Of a DNA stretch of 64,000 nt, positions 32,488-43,341 are shown piece by piece. Numbering within the stretch: position 1 is the first letter of the stretch; each line of letters begins with the position of its first letter. Under the pieces are notes generated by a model, which was not told where the DNA came from, did not search any database, and was given only the letters and a program-made list of their open reading frames with translations. The DNA lies in assembly GCA_021401465.1 (NCBI GenBank), contig JADDMT010000051.1, forward strand, positions 62,001 through 126,000, given 5' to 3'. The translations under genes were made by a program, and so were the position numbers. This stretch comes from Teratosphaeria epicoccoides. Lineage: Eukaryota > Ascomycota > Dothideomycetes > Mycosphaerellales > Teratosphaeriaceae.

Positions 32488-33819
32488 ATGGCGACGAGAG
32501 CACGCACGTGTTCCGGTCCAGCCGTCAGGAGAGACGACTCTGTCACCAGTGTCAGAGAATTTATTGGCACTGATGAAAACCAGATGGAGCCTCACCGGAC
32601 CGCCACTATCAGCGAACTGCGATCGGCAATACCTGAGCATTGCTTTCACCGGAGCGCCTGGAGAAGTTCGACATACATCTTGCGTGATACAGCACTGTCC
32701 ATTGGTCTCCTCCTCTTGGCTTCCCGGATTTCATCCTTGCAAGATGGACTCCTTCGTCTGATGGCCTGGGCACTTTATGGCTTCTTGCAGGGTCTTGTGT
32801 TCACCGGAATATGGATCATTGCTCATGAGTGCGGACACCGTGCTCTGTTCCAGTATGATTCGACCAACGCCGCTATTGGATTCGTGCTCCACAGCATCTT
32901 ACTGGTACCATTCTTCTCCTGGAAGTACAGCCATTCCAATCATCATCGCTATACCAATCATATGGAAAAGGACACGGCATTCGTACCGTGCACAGCAGAC
33001 AGGCTTGCAGAGACGCCTGCATGGCGTACAGCTTTGGCTGAGTTTGGTGAAGACTCGCCACTGTTCAGCTTGATCGATCTGTTCGGTCACCAACTCATTG
33101 GATGGCCACTGTACCTGGCCTCGCACGTCACTGCTGGTCCTAAAAGCGGCCGGAATGATCCCTCGGCTCCCGAGCGCATTTGGTTGCGCAATCACTTCAA
33201 CCCATGGTCGAAGCTCTTCACACCACAGCAGCGCTTCGGGGTTTTCCTCTCAGATGTCGGCATCGTTGCGATGCTCGTGATCTTGGCAATCATTGGAAGA
33301 CAAGTCGGAGCATCCAACGTCTTTCTGTTCTATGGTGTGCCGTATCTCTGGGTGAATCATTGGATCGGTAGGTCCTGCGATGCTAGCAAGTTGTCAATTC
33401 TGGCTAATGTTCTCAGTGGCAATCACATATTTGCACCATAACCACGCCGGTGTAGACCACTTTGGACCTGAAGCCTGGAGTTACGAAAAGGGCGCCCTTT
33501 CCACCATCGATCGTGATTTCGGCTTCATTGGCAGGCACATATTCCACCATATCATTGATAGCCACGTGATCCATCACACCTTCTCGTAAGTTTGAGGACC
33601 ACTCGAACTTTCGGCGTGCGCTCTAATTTGCATAACAGGAGGATACCATTCTACCATGCCGAGGAGGCCACGGAAGCCATAAAGCCATTGCTTGGCGATC
33701 GGTACAGAAAAGACACTACACCGTTCTTCCAGGCGCTGTGGGAGACATATAGGAGTCTCAAGTATGTGCAGCCAGCGAAGCCTAATTCACATGTATATCA
33801 ATGGGCTCCGGAACTCTGA
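32488..33819 (+). CDS. Delta12-type (FAD2-like) fatty acid desaturase
   Basis: Membrane di-iron enzyme of the ER; the family converts oleoyl to linoleoyl lipids, and divergent members make acetylenic, epoxy or hydroxy fatty acids. Three exons (32488-33367, 33417-33585, 33639-33819; introns 49 and 53 nt) give 409 residues. All three histidine boxes are present: HECGH (113-117), HSNHH (149-153) and HVIHH (343-347). Further family features are TISELRSAIPEHCFHRS, IDRDFGFIGRHIFHHIIDSH and RIPFYHAEEATEAIKPLLG. The segment usually reading as TYLxHTDP is YLHHNHAGVDHF here, so it is not a canonical housekeeping oleate desaturase. The start at 32488 was chosen by fit to family N-termini. Neighbouring P450, EBP-like and laccase genes suggest an accessory pathway (inference). 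Confidence 0.92.
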
Positions 33820-34068
33820 GCGAGCTTGGCTTCACGCCTCAAGATAGAGTTGGTAGAATTGCAGACCAGATTGTAGCTCCGAGGTTGTCCCGTTCCTCAG
33901 TCACGTGTGATAGCTGTCGTTGTTCTCGGCATACTGACTGTCCATTACCGACGCGCTTGTGAAGTCCGTTGCGTGAGCAATGCCAGAATAGGAAGGAGCG
34001 GAGGGACAGCCTTCTGTGGTCAGGCCGCTTCGAACAATCTTGGCATGTGAGATGCGCTGATTCAATGT

Positions 34069-34182
34069 CACTGCATGGTGTAAGACATAATGCGTCATAG
34101 GGGCTTCACGGGTCTCAGTCCCTGCCACTGCATGGTGTAAGACGCAATGCGTCATGGGGGCTTCACGTGTCTCAGTTCCTGC
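34069..34182. repeat. 57-bp direct tandem duplication
   Basis: Two adjacent units, 34069-34125 and 34126-34182, both opening CACTGCATGGTGTAAGAC, share 52 of 57 positions. Four of the five differences are transitions (A/G or C/T). Directly read from the sequence. Confidence 0.85.
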
Positions 34183-34245
34183 AGCGCGTGGTTGTCAGAG
34201 ATTTCTGCAGCCGCATAGCCTACTCCAACGGATTGATGGTCACGT

Positions 34246-34440
34246 CGCTCGTACTCGTTCGTCTGATGGTGACGCACGCCTTGCGGAGACTGCACACCGG
34301 ATGCAATGTCGACGTGGCTGGTGGATCGATGGTCACGCACGGCTGATTTGGTCGCATCGCTCGTTCTCGTTCGTCTCATGATCACGCACGCCTCGCCTAG
34401 ACTGCACTCGCAATGCAATGTTGATACGGCTGCGCATCGG
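34246..34440. repeat. degenerate direct repeat, period about 112 bp
   Basis: A unit beginning CGCTCGTACTCGTTCGTCT at 34246 recurs as CGCTCGTTCTCGTTCGTCT at 34358, followed in both by similar GACGCACGCC/ATCACGCACGCC, AGACTGCAC and ATGCAATGT blocks. Similarity is clear but imperfect with small indels. Confidence 0.6.
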
Positions 34441-35407
34441 TGAACGCAATCTTCCTGGCGTTTGACGCTGCTAGTTCGCATGAGGCAGAGTGTGGAGAGC
34501 TTTGCGCAAATGTTACCCGTTGCCCAAAGTGCAACTCCCAGGTAGAGAACTGCTGCGACCTTGCCCATCCGGTGTCGATCTAAGATAGCAGTGGCACTGA
34601 TTCAACCCTCACGATTCTGGAAATCTTCTTCACGGGATGTTCAGCATATCAGTATAGGCTGTACGGATCTGTCGCAGCGAAAATCGCACTCTTTCTCGGC
34701 CGTAGGGCTATTCCAGCTCCCTTTGGCGGACCATGCCTTGCATAGGCTTGTCAACACAATCTGCGATTCAATGGACGCCGTCATCGAACGGCCACGGCAG
34801 GTGAAGTTGCTTCGAGACAGGTGGCGTCCGATGGCTGGCAAACCGAGATGCGCTGCCATATGCCAAATTGAGCTGAGGAGTGCATCTCGTAATCGCTGCG
34901 CGAGAGTTTGAGTGTTGAGATTGAGGGAGGCCGATGGTTTTCTTGGCAAAGCGTGGCAGAAGATTCGTTGGCGCATCGGATCCGATTGCTGAGAGAGCAT
35001 TACTCATCTTCTAGAAGCAGATAGTAGATTGAAGTTGGTTCAGGACGCCTGTCATCGCCAGGGATCAGGCTCAGGATCAAGGTAGATCCAGACGAGGGAA
35101 CGCAGTCGAGGGGAAGAAATCGTTGTTCGCGTCGCAAAAGCAGGAAACCATTGCCATGGTATTGTGTACAGGGTACCATACAGTCACCGTCGCAGACTGT
35201 CAGGCGCCGCGAAAAGGTAAGTTAGAGATTTTAGCGTCCGAAGGTTTTGAAGTATACCAGTATACGTATCCTCGCCAAGACATGCAGCTCCGCATTGATG
35301 GCGCGCCCTCCGCTCCTCCGCCTGCTCCCTAGCTTTCACGACGTCGATGCATAACTTCCACACACAGTGTGTCTTTGCCAAAAAAGTTTTATTGCCAAAA
35401 CCCCAAA

Positions 35408-36197
35408 ATGTCCGAAATAATCAGCGCAACCACCGTCCTCTCGCTCCTCTCAACCATCGCCATACTCCTCGCCGCCTACCTCGCCTCCCTCCAACTCCTC
35501 CCCAAATCCGCCTCCACCAAGATCCGCATCCTATTCATCTGGCACGCTTTCGACGCGCTCATCCACTTCATCCTCGAAGGCTCCTACCTCTACAACTGCT
35601 TCCACAGCTTCACGACGACCGCCTCTGGCCTCTGGAAGTCCGACGTGCCCTTCGTGTCACCTTACCTGCCTCCAGGCGTGCACTTCCTCGGCATCGAGGA
35701 CAGGATCTACGGCAGCGACTATGGCACGAACCCATTCGCCGCGCTGTGGCGGGAATACGCCAAGGCCGACAAGCGTTGGGGCGGCTCCGATCTCACGGTC
35801 ATCAGCTTGGAACTTTTGACGGTCTTCGTAGCTGGGCCCATGGCCCTCTGGATCTGTCATTGCCTTCGCAAGCAGCGGCCAGACGCATGGTTCTGGATGG
35901 TGGTCCTGGCCACGGGTGAGCTGTACGGTGGCTTTATGACCTTCGCACCCGAATGGTTGAGCGGCAGTCCGAATCTCGACACGAGCAACTTTATGTATTT
36001 ATGGGTCTATCTGGTCTTCTTCAATACACTATGGGTCTGGATTCCGTTTTGTGAGTCCAACACAACGCGATCTGTAAATGCATTCTGACGAGCTTTTAGG
36101 GATCTTGTGGGAAGCTTATCAAAGCATCACCACCAATGCACGCTCTGCCTACATGAGGGATGCAAACAGCGCTGGAAAGAAAAGCAAAACCAAGTAA
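35408..36197 (+). CDS. EBP/EXPERA-domain membrane protein
   Basis: Two exons (35408-36050, 36100-36197; 49-nt intron) give 246 residues. The EXPERA fold (emopamil-binding protein, TM6SF2, sigma-2) is suggested by four to five hydrophobic segments and the motifs IWHAFDALIHFILEGSYLYN, IEDRIYGSDYG, WREYAKADKRWGGSD, TGELYGGFMTFAPEW and, at the splice, WVWIPF-WILWEAYQSI. The His and Glu residues in these helices match the conserved polar positions of sterol Delta8-Delta7 isomerase. The C-terminus is Lys-rich (AGKKSKTK), compatible with ER retention. In fungi paralogues of this family occur in both sterol synthesis and accessory clusters; which applies here is not decidable from sequence. The start MSEIISATTVL was preferred over an upstream ATG at 35369. 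Confidence 0.85.
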
Positions 36198-36288
36198 GAG
36201 CAATATCTCACGAGTCCATGCTCAGAATCCGATGCCGTTATCATACATGTGAGAATTGAGAATCGAAATCTGCCAACATTACGCCTTC

Positions 36289-38511
36289 CTAGAGTCCACT
36301 GTCGATCTGTTGCACAACGTGCTGTCCCGTGTACGCACTCCAGTCCCGACAAGTCTGGGCCATGATCGCCGGTATCTCCATATCCTGCTGGATTTCGATC
36401 GGTCGCTCCACCAAATTGAAAGCCATGCCTTGCGATACATGCCACGCTATGTGGCAGTGCCAAATCCAGGCTCCCGGATTGTCCAGCTCAATCTGGAAGA
36501 CCGAGTATCCCTCAATCGGCACGAGGTGTGTGTCGCGGCGCTGTGGGTTCTCCGGATGCACGATCGTGCCGTCCCACTGTCCCGGACCCGACGCCAGGAC
36601 TTGCATGTTGTGGCCGTGGACGTGGAAGGGATGAGAAATCGGCAGGCCGAACGACGTTATAACGACGCGCATGGTCTGGTTAGTGCCCGTATTGACGACT
36701 GCCCTCTCGGGCGCGAATTTGTAGCCGGGTGTGTTGAGCTTAGCCTCGAAGCTGGCATCGCGGTCAGTCATCCTGCCGCACATCTGGATCTAGGTTGCTG
36801 GACTTACAGTATTGGATCGTTGTAATCACCGTAGAAGCTGACGTTATTCACATACCACACGAAGTCTCCCGTGCCGTTCAGTGCGCCTGAAAGCGTGAGC
36901 TGCAGCGTAGTGTCGGGCTCTTTGACCTCCATAGCGTAGACCGGGACATTCAAACTCAGCTCGTTATTTTGGCAAGCAGCCGGGCCATAGTACCGAGTCG
37001 GTGAAATCTGGCTCGTGCTATTTGGTGGGATACTGGTATCAGCATCTTCGTAGTAGATCCCTGCGGTGGCGGTATCTGAGACTCCAGAATTGACAGAGCA
37101 GCCCCTGGGGTTGCTACTTCCGGGCGGTTGCAGTCCAGAAGGGCCTTCAGTCACGCGCATCAAGACACTCGCAGCCGGGTCGTCGCGGCCCTGGACGATA
37201 ACATCCGTCCGCTGGCCGACGCCAAGTGTGACCAGGTCGGTCTCGTATGGCTCCAAGGGCACGAAGTCATTGGCCTGTGCGGGTGTGAGTTACGTCTCAC
37301 TCGAAAAAGTGGACTCAATCATAGATTGCTTACAATAACGGTCATCTGATACCCATCAATACTGAAGAACACGATAGCTTCGGCGCTGGGGTTAATCAAC
37401 CTCAGACGATGTCTCTTGCCGCTTTGAAACCGGAATTGCGCGTGAGGAGCGTCCGGGGTGCAAGGATACACGTTGCCGCCGTTTTTTCCAACCTGGTCGC
37501 ACGGGTACGAGTTCTTGCCGTTGATCAGCATGTTGTCTGCTATCGCTGGGCACGGCGGATTGCCTCTTGGGTTAGAAATGTTGCATGCCGGGCTGCCGTG
37601 GTAAGCTTGCTCGGTGAGAGTCACGTAGTTGTTATGGAAGTAGTCAGAAAGCATCACAGGGCCAACGTCTACATCGTAGCTGCTTCGGTCCTGCTGAGGC
37701 CCGTATACGACGATTGGACCGTTGAGGCCGTTGATGCTGGTTACCGTCAGTGTGCCTGCGTTGACTTCGCCGTGCTGGAAGAGGAGAACGTACTACTGCC
37801 CTGACCAATGGCTGTGCCACCAAGAAGTGCCGTAAAGCTCGCACCGGGACCGATAAGTGAATTCCTTGCCGGGCGCGATGGGACATTGACTAATGCCAGG
37901 CGTGCCATCATAGTATGGCGTTCCAGTCTGCAGGAAGCCATGCCAATGGAACGAGGTTCCTTCATTCAAATTGTTCTTTACGGTCACCTCGAGCCAATCG
38001 CCCCAGTTGCACTCGAGCACAGGTCCTGGAAACTGGCCATTCACCACCAGCGTCGGTAGTTCAACGCCGTCTGGAGCGAGAGTCGTGTTCGTGACCTCCC
38101 AATAATATCTCCGGGTCATGCCTGTGTTTGGTATTTGCTGGAGATCGTAAGGACTCGTCTTCGCCACAGTTCTGTATCCCCATGGAAACTGAGAACCACC
38201 GATCATTGGGCCGCTCAAGAAATCTTGGAGAGGCTGGAATAGAAGTGTTCCGAGCTCAGATGCACCTGCTTTTCGTGAGCAAGCGTGCGCGCATGCAGAA
38301 ATCGCGTCCCGCCTTGACGGCGAAGGTAGGCTATACCATTCGTGAGGGTCTGCGTCATCGTCCTCGCGTCATCGAAGCTCTCCACTGGATGATAGTGCTG
38401 GTGACTTGGTGCTGGCGGCTGGCCTGCCCTATGGTGACGCGAGGCTGCTTCACTTGCGGACACGCCAATCCATGGCAGAGCAACTAGTAGGGGAGAAGTA
38501 TGGAAATGCAT
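36289..38511 (-). CDS. secreted laccase-type multicopper oxidase
   Basis: It couples one-electron oxidation of phenolic substrates to reduction of O2 to water. Five exons (38337-38511, 37794-38223, 37334-37736, 36808-37274, 36289-36751; introns 113, 57, 59 and 56 nt) give 645 residues. The N-terminus MHFHTSPLLVALPWIGVSAS is a weak signal peptide. Copper ligands are HWHG (151-154), HSHW (195-198), HPFHVHGH and HCHIAWHVSQGM. The protein ends exactly in DSGL, the C-terminal plug motif of ascomycete laccases. Exon 1 to 2 is the least certain join (chosen because it keeps frame and gives FLSGPMIGG). After HSHW the usual S(L/A)Q reads SGQ. It converges on the EBP-like gene with 91 bp between stop codons. 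Confidence 0.9.
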
Positions 38512-41500
38512 GGTGGCAAAGTGCAAACGACCGCCTCGCGGCAGCCAAAAACTCCAATAAAGACCGTCAAGAAGCTCCGTAGGAGAAAGGAGTGTATGCA
38601 AGAACCTACCACGCTTCTTGCGAACTTTGACAAATTCTTGCGATTCGGACTCTCCGTTTATGTACTGCCAGTCTGTGCTGCGACATGAAGCATCTACACG
38701 CTGGTGCAGTCTTGCTTCCAACAACATAGTGTCAGAGATAGACTTCATAGCCATGCAATAATGCTGTCCCTTAAGGTTGGCCGATTCGTGGTAGAAAGCC
38801 AAAATCGCCAGTCTTGCTTGCAACATCCCAGCATCAGAAGCGGCGAGTCATTCGTCTGAACAGGCCAGGCTGGCTTCTATATCGGGGCATGGCGTCACTA
38901 GCTTTGATTGTGGCTGACAGAGATGCCAATCGCCAGCCCTCGGCGGTTCGTGCAGTGCCCTGTGAAGTGTTGAGATTCTCTGGAGTCTGAGGACAATCCC
39001 AACTGTGGATTTGCTCAGTAGTTCGTTCTTCTTGACTCGAGGAACTTGCCATAGCTGGACATGTCATCATATGCAGCAACTCAGAATGGCGATATTGTCG
39101 CGTGCTGCTCTTGAATCGAAGGAGTATTCAAGAATGCCTTCGTCCGTGGATCTTGTCCCAGACTGTCGAGCCGAGGCCGATGGAGGTGTACATTGATATT
39201 CCAAGACAACCACTAGTCGGCGTGATGGTGCCTGTAATTCCACATTCTGCATTTGAATTGTTGCAAGTGTGGGACTGTCTCGTGGGTCGATTGCGTTGTT
39301 GCGAAACTCGCGAAATTTGGCTGCATCGTGCAGGGCGGCAGGTGCGCGATTAAAGTTTTCATCGACGCGTGCGATGGAAAGCGCTGCGCGTTTCATGTTA
39401 TGGCCCAGCGAGACGTTTCTGCGAGCGTCTCCATGCCAATCCATGCGAGTACTATAGGAGCCCAGAGCATACGGCGAAATCGCCGTTCGTACACCACACG
39501 GGGGTGGCATGACCCATACACCCGGAATCTGAGGCGGTCCAGGTGAGATCCCTCCCGACCAGGTTGGCAGTCGACATGCTGCAAGCCGACACTTGATCTT
39601 TTGACCTGTGCTCCGGCACTCAAGCTCGGATGCGTTCCCTCGAGAACAGCAGCCTAGCGCCTCAGATCAGTTGCAGCGCGCCTTGAAACTGGTGACGCAG
39701 TTCGCCGGTGCCTGCATGGGACCGGAAGCGTCGAGTCCACAGCGGGTGATCGAAGGAGGTGTATCACTCACGCGCGAGATCGGAATTCTCGGATCGCGAG
39801 CTTGATCGTCCCTCCCTCGGCAGCCGGTGGGTTGGGCGGTCTCTGAGCATCGTCAGCAATCGTAGCGGCAAGGTGCAGCTGGTGATCTCAACGGAGCGTG
39901 AAACACCGCGTACGATCCACTCTTCGCTGAGAAAGCGTCAGGTTGATCCGGCAATGCTTTCTCTTACAACACCCCCCAGAATCGATGCAGCGGCTCATCG
40001 ACGGTGTACTCATGTGCAACACCTGCGCATATATGTAGAGTCGCAAATGTTCTCTGGCCTTAGGTCTCCAGTGTGAGGGTGCGGCAGGGAGGACTGGGAA
40101 CGTCCAGGGCTGCGAGTTAGCCGGCTGCGTCGATGAGCTGCAGGTACGCTGGACACTAGTTGAGTAAGCCGAGGATGGAGATAGGAAACATTTGCGTGGC
40201 CGATCTGATACTCGACGGCAAAGGGTGCTCCGGACCTGCTTTCTATCGAGACGAAGCAAGCTGCAAATCACGGCACATGTTACATTTTGACCTTTCGGCG
40301 TTCTTTTCAACACATCATAGCAAGACACATATGGCCCTGCCTGAAGCATGTGCCACCAGCCAAGACGTCTCGCGACTGGGCTGGTGGTGGTACGTAGTTG
40401 ATAAAACCCTGCTGTACGTAGGAGGTTGTGCTGTTCCAGCCATCGAGCTCGGGTGAGAGTACTCAGTACTTACGTGTTTGGTAGCTGAGTCCTGGGTGAT
40501 TTTGCCGCGCAGACTGCAGGGAACTGAAATCATGAACAACAAGGAGACGCACAGCAGGTTGACAAATGAAGAGTCACGTTTCTTCGTCTCGTGGGTGAAG
40601 GATCGTGACGTAGCCAAGAGGAACCCCTCTAAAAAGGTCATTGCCAAGATCCAAATCAGACAAAGATTATGCCTACACAGTCGCCGAGATGTCTGATTTG
40701 ACATCGACCTCGACGAGAGCGTCTCAAACCTTCGATACCTGCGATGGTCGGCCTCTTCCACGCATTCAGTCAACTCCTGGCCCCAAAACCAAAAGTCGCC
40801 ACCGCAAAAACCCTCGACGCCCGCCTTAGGGTGCAAGGTCTCAAGGGCGGCGGCCGCGACCAAGCGTTCTGTGCTGGGTATAAGTCATCTGGATCCAGCA
40901 GGGATAAGAAGGGTATGGTGAAGCGGAAGAAGGCGGAGGAGATCTGCATTGCAGTTGCTTTTGCGCGCGAGAAACCGCGTTGCGACTACGGTATCTTGGC
41001 CGAGAGGGATGGGATGAAGTGGGTTGATACCTGCTATCATGTCACGGATTGGGAGAAGCAGACGCTGTATGATGCGTCTCTCAACCTTTGATGTGTGGCA
41101 AGCCCTTGGGACTGCTATCTTCGGGGACAAAGAGCTTGGGATTGGGGGTTGCGGGTGTGTGCCCATGCACACCTCAGGCGCATCTGCAGGGCAGATGCTG
41201 AACAGATGCAGGTGCCATCTGCGCGGAACGTCGTGGCGAGCGAGCAGACAAGCTCGCCCGACCCGGTGGTGCTGCATAAAATCCGCATAGCAGACATCTC
41301 CGATGCCCTGTGGTCGACCGGTCAGCGTGTGTGTGACCAAGGCGCACAAAAGCGCTGCACAAACAGGGGTAGCAGTTGAGCTTTCATTTCCGACTCTTAA
41401 GCAAGGTCGAAGCTCGCTCTTGGGGTCCATAGAGTGTTGACGTTGATCACAAGAGTTTGATGCCCATGGAGATCTCGTCAGGAGGTCGGAAGTAGGTACT

Positions 41501-41576
41501 GCTGTCCAGTCCATATCGACTCCAAATTGACCAAATGCATCACAAAGCGACTAGGGACTCGAGCTAGCAAACAATC
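38512..41576. other. long gene-poor region upstream of the laccase
   Basis: 3 kb with many short ORFs on both strands. The only stretch with protein-like composition is 40744-41091 on the plus strand (listed separately). A hydrophobic minus-strand ORF at 40315-40863 overlaps it and is not supported by any motif. Confidence 0.4.
40744..41091 (+). CDS. small basic ORF, unidentified
   Basis: A 115-codon ORF. The second half is protein-like: MVKRKKAEEICIAVAFAREK followed by KWVDTCYHVTDWEKQTLYDA. No family, signal peptide or intron is recognised. Weak call; it may be a shadow or a fragment. Confidence 0.22.
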   Translation: MVGLFHAFSQLLAPKPKVATAKTLDARLRVQGLKGGGRDQAFCAGYKSSGSSRDKKGMVKRKKAEEICIAVAFAREKPRCDYGILAERDGMKWVDTCYHVTDWEKQTLYDASLNL

Positions 41577-41951
41577 ATGGCCACGCTCCGCATGACGCAC
41601 GCCGTGCGACGCTCACAGCACGCTTTCCACACGGCGCAGCAGCACAGCAGTATCTCAGCACGGCGACAAAGACTCTCCAGCTCGCCGCTTCGTCAAGCCG
41701 CTGAGATCTCTGGGACGGCGGGATTTTCGGATCAGACGAAGACGAGCGATAAGAACTTGTCTGCTGGGGAGAATGGGTCTTTGTCTGATGCTAGCTATGG
41801 TCAAGGCTCCCTGTGTGCCGATAAGCGGAGGGCGTTCTCACTTGCCCCACCCATACTTACTCCCACCTTCGCCCCTCGCTCGGCGACCTTCAGCCCATTT
41901 ATCTTCGATGCCCTCCTGATTGCTCCTGGCATTGTTGACCAGTTGCTGTAA
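41577..41951 (+). CDS. possible small mitochondrial-type protein, overlapping PRCC gene 3' end
   Basis: The first 75 residues look like a mitochondrial presequence followed by a polar segment: MATLRMTHAVRRSQHAFHTA (Arg-rich, no acidic residues), then SGTAGFSDQTKTSDKNLSAG and ENGSLSDASYGQ. The last 45 codons are antisense to the PRCC-like coding region (41838 onward), so either an intron leads elsewhere or the ORF is a fragment. Function unknown. Confidence 0.3.
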   Translation: MATLRMTHAVRRSQHAFHTAQQHSSISARRQRLSSSPLRQAAEISGTAGFSDQTKTSDKNLSAGENGSLSDASYGQGSLCADKRRAFSLAPPILTPTFAPRSATFSPFIFDALLIAPGIVDQLL

Positions 41952-42935
41952 GCTATGCTTGCCCGGTGCAATTGCCTTGACCGCCTTATGATCGATAGTC
42001 TCACCCGCCTGCCGCAATCGCTCGTTCGCGCGATACTCGCTGTCCAGATTGAAGTGTGTGATGTTCGCTTCTTTGCCACCCTTGCGGCCGAACAGCTGGC
42101 GACGTTCGGCAGCTGATAGGTTCAGATCGGAGGCAACTGCATGCAGTGTGTTTGGTGTAGCTTTTGGAGAGTGCCCTGCCAGTTCTGCTTTGGGATGTTG
42201 TATTGGAGGTTGCGATACATGTATCTCCGTAAGTGGAATGGGCGCCACCGCTTCGTTAGGCTCTACCTCGTCTTGCTGCATCGAAAATAGCGATCGCTTG
42301 GGCTTCACGATTGGTGCGGCAGGAACGACATCGCCCACCTTGGCCGTTCCTTCCAGCTTTGTCATTTCCGGAGATTGCGTCTCATCCGATATCGCAGGAT
42401 TCCTCTTGACCGCCTTCTTCTTCTTCTTGTTGTTGTTGCTTGCAACACTCAACGGCCTGAACCTCGTGGCCTTGCCCACTATTTTGACCTCGCTACTGCC
42501 TGCGTCCGCCATTTCTACCGTTGCTCCGCTCCCAGCTGCTCCTGCCCTTCTATTTCCAAAGTCATCATACTCGCCATCGTTGTACATCTGCGCTCCTTCC
42601 TGATCTGACTCAGGTGGCGCAGTCCGACTGAAAGCCACCTCCGAGCTAGTCTTTAAACTCACGCCCTGCTTCAACCCGCTCGCTTGCGTCACTGCTCTCT
42701 TTGGTGCGGGCAGAAGATCGTTGAAGCCGCCGAATGCTCCTGATGTCTTTGCGCGTTTCGCAGGTGGTTGTAACGCCCCATCTCCCTGTCCAGGCTCTGC
42801 GCGAAAGCTGGGCAGTTCCACCTTGATCTTGCCCGGTTGCGCCTTCGTGCCGGCCGGCTTGATTGAGGCTGGATTTGGTTGAGGAGTGTCTTCAGTATCC
42901 GAGCCTTCGCTGTCCGAGTACGCGACGAGTGCCAT
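41838..42935 (-). CDS. PRCC-domain nuclear protein
   Basis: Intronless 365-residue protein. The N-terminus MALVAYSDSEGSDTED is the acidic opening of PRCC (papillary renal cell carcinoma translocation-associated) proteins. The C-terminus holds the PRCC signature: HSLQQLVNNARSNQEGIEDK then WAEGRRARGEGGSKYGWGK. Between are low-complexity Pro/Ala/Lys segments with putative nuclear signals (KKKKKAVKRN, PPAKRAK). In animals PRCC binds MAD2B and associates with splicing factors; the fungal role is inferred to be nuclear, pre-mRNA-processing linked. A block LSAAERRQLFGRKGGKEANI precedes the signature and is typical of fungal members. Confidence 0.85.
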   Translation of the reverse strand: MALVAYSDSEGSDTEDTPQPNPASIKPAGTKAQPGKIKVELPSFRAEPGQGDGALQPPAKRAKTSGAFGGFNDLLPAPKRAVTQASGLKQGVSLKTSSEVAFSRTAPPESDQEGAQMYNDGEYDDFGNRRAGAAGSGATVEMADAGSSEVKIVGKATRFRPLSVASNNNKKKKKAVKRNPAISDETQSPEMTKLEGTAKVGDVVPAAPIVKPKRSLFSMQQDEVEPNEAVAPIPLTEIHVSQPPIQHPKAELAGHSPKATPNTLHAVASDLNLSAAERRQLFGRKGGKEANITHFNLDSEYRANERLRQAGETIDHKAVKAIAPGKHSLQQLVNNARSNQEGIEDKWAEGRRARGEGGSKYGWGK

Positions 42936-43341
42936 GATCTACTGTCGGAAATACGTAGAGGAGACTTCCCCCTTCCTCCATCGCTACCTATAGAGCTTTG
43001 AGGCGGCATGACTCGTGAGCCCATCTCAGTGGTCGCTCATTCGGTCAAGCTAAAGGCAGCACCCATGCCCCTTCGGTGGGGCTGATCGGAATATGCGCCT
43101 CCAGTGCCGCACGCGTAGACACGACTTGTGCTCGTCGCGAGCCGAGAGACTCTCCCCAGGAACACGCAACGCTCAGCTCTGTACTTCGACATATCAACCC
43201 CGCGTGCCTTCTGGAACCACACAGCGGATCAGGCGCTATGTCCGCCGCAATGGTAAATTGGGCTCTGTGAAACGGATGCATGATCACGTAGCCGGCCCAG
43301 ACCTGACTGACGTCTTCAACACTGTACCTGACATTGATTGA
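42936..43341. other. intergenic, PRCC-like gene promoter
   Basis: About 400 bp. A minus-strand ORF (43045-43440) has partly protein-like composition, for example YSVEDVSQVWAGYVIMHPFH, but matches no known family and overlaps the deacetylase relic; it is not called. Confidence 0.35.

Larger units (their letters stand above)
33820..35407. other. gene-poor region containing tandem repeats
   Basis: 1.6 kb between the desaturase and the EBP-like gene. It contains the 57-bp and 112-bp repeat structures listed separately. No gene is recognised. Confidence 0.5.

Noticed and set aside
35347..35919. 190-codon Pro/Arg/His-rich plus-strand ORF
   Set aside because: An alternative frame of the EBP-like gene, with low-complexity composition.
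38224..38257. Very short intron in laccase exon 1 (donor GTGCAT, acceptor TTCCAG)
   Set aside because: It would be only about 32 nt, below the usual minimum; the 113-nt intron 38224-38336 keeps the frame and ends at an acceptable AG.
40315..40863. 182-codon minus-strand ORF with a hydrophobic middle
   Set aside because: No motif, overlaps a better plus-strand candidate, and lies in a gene-poor region.
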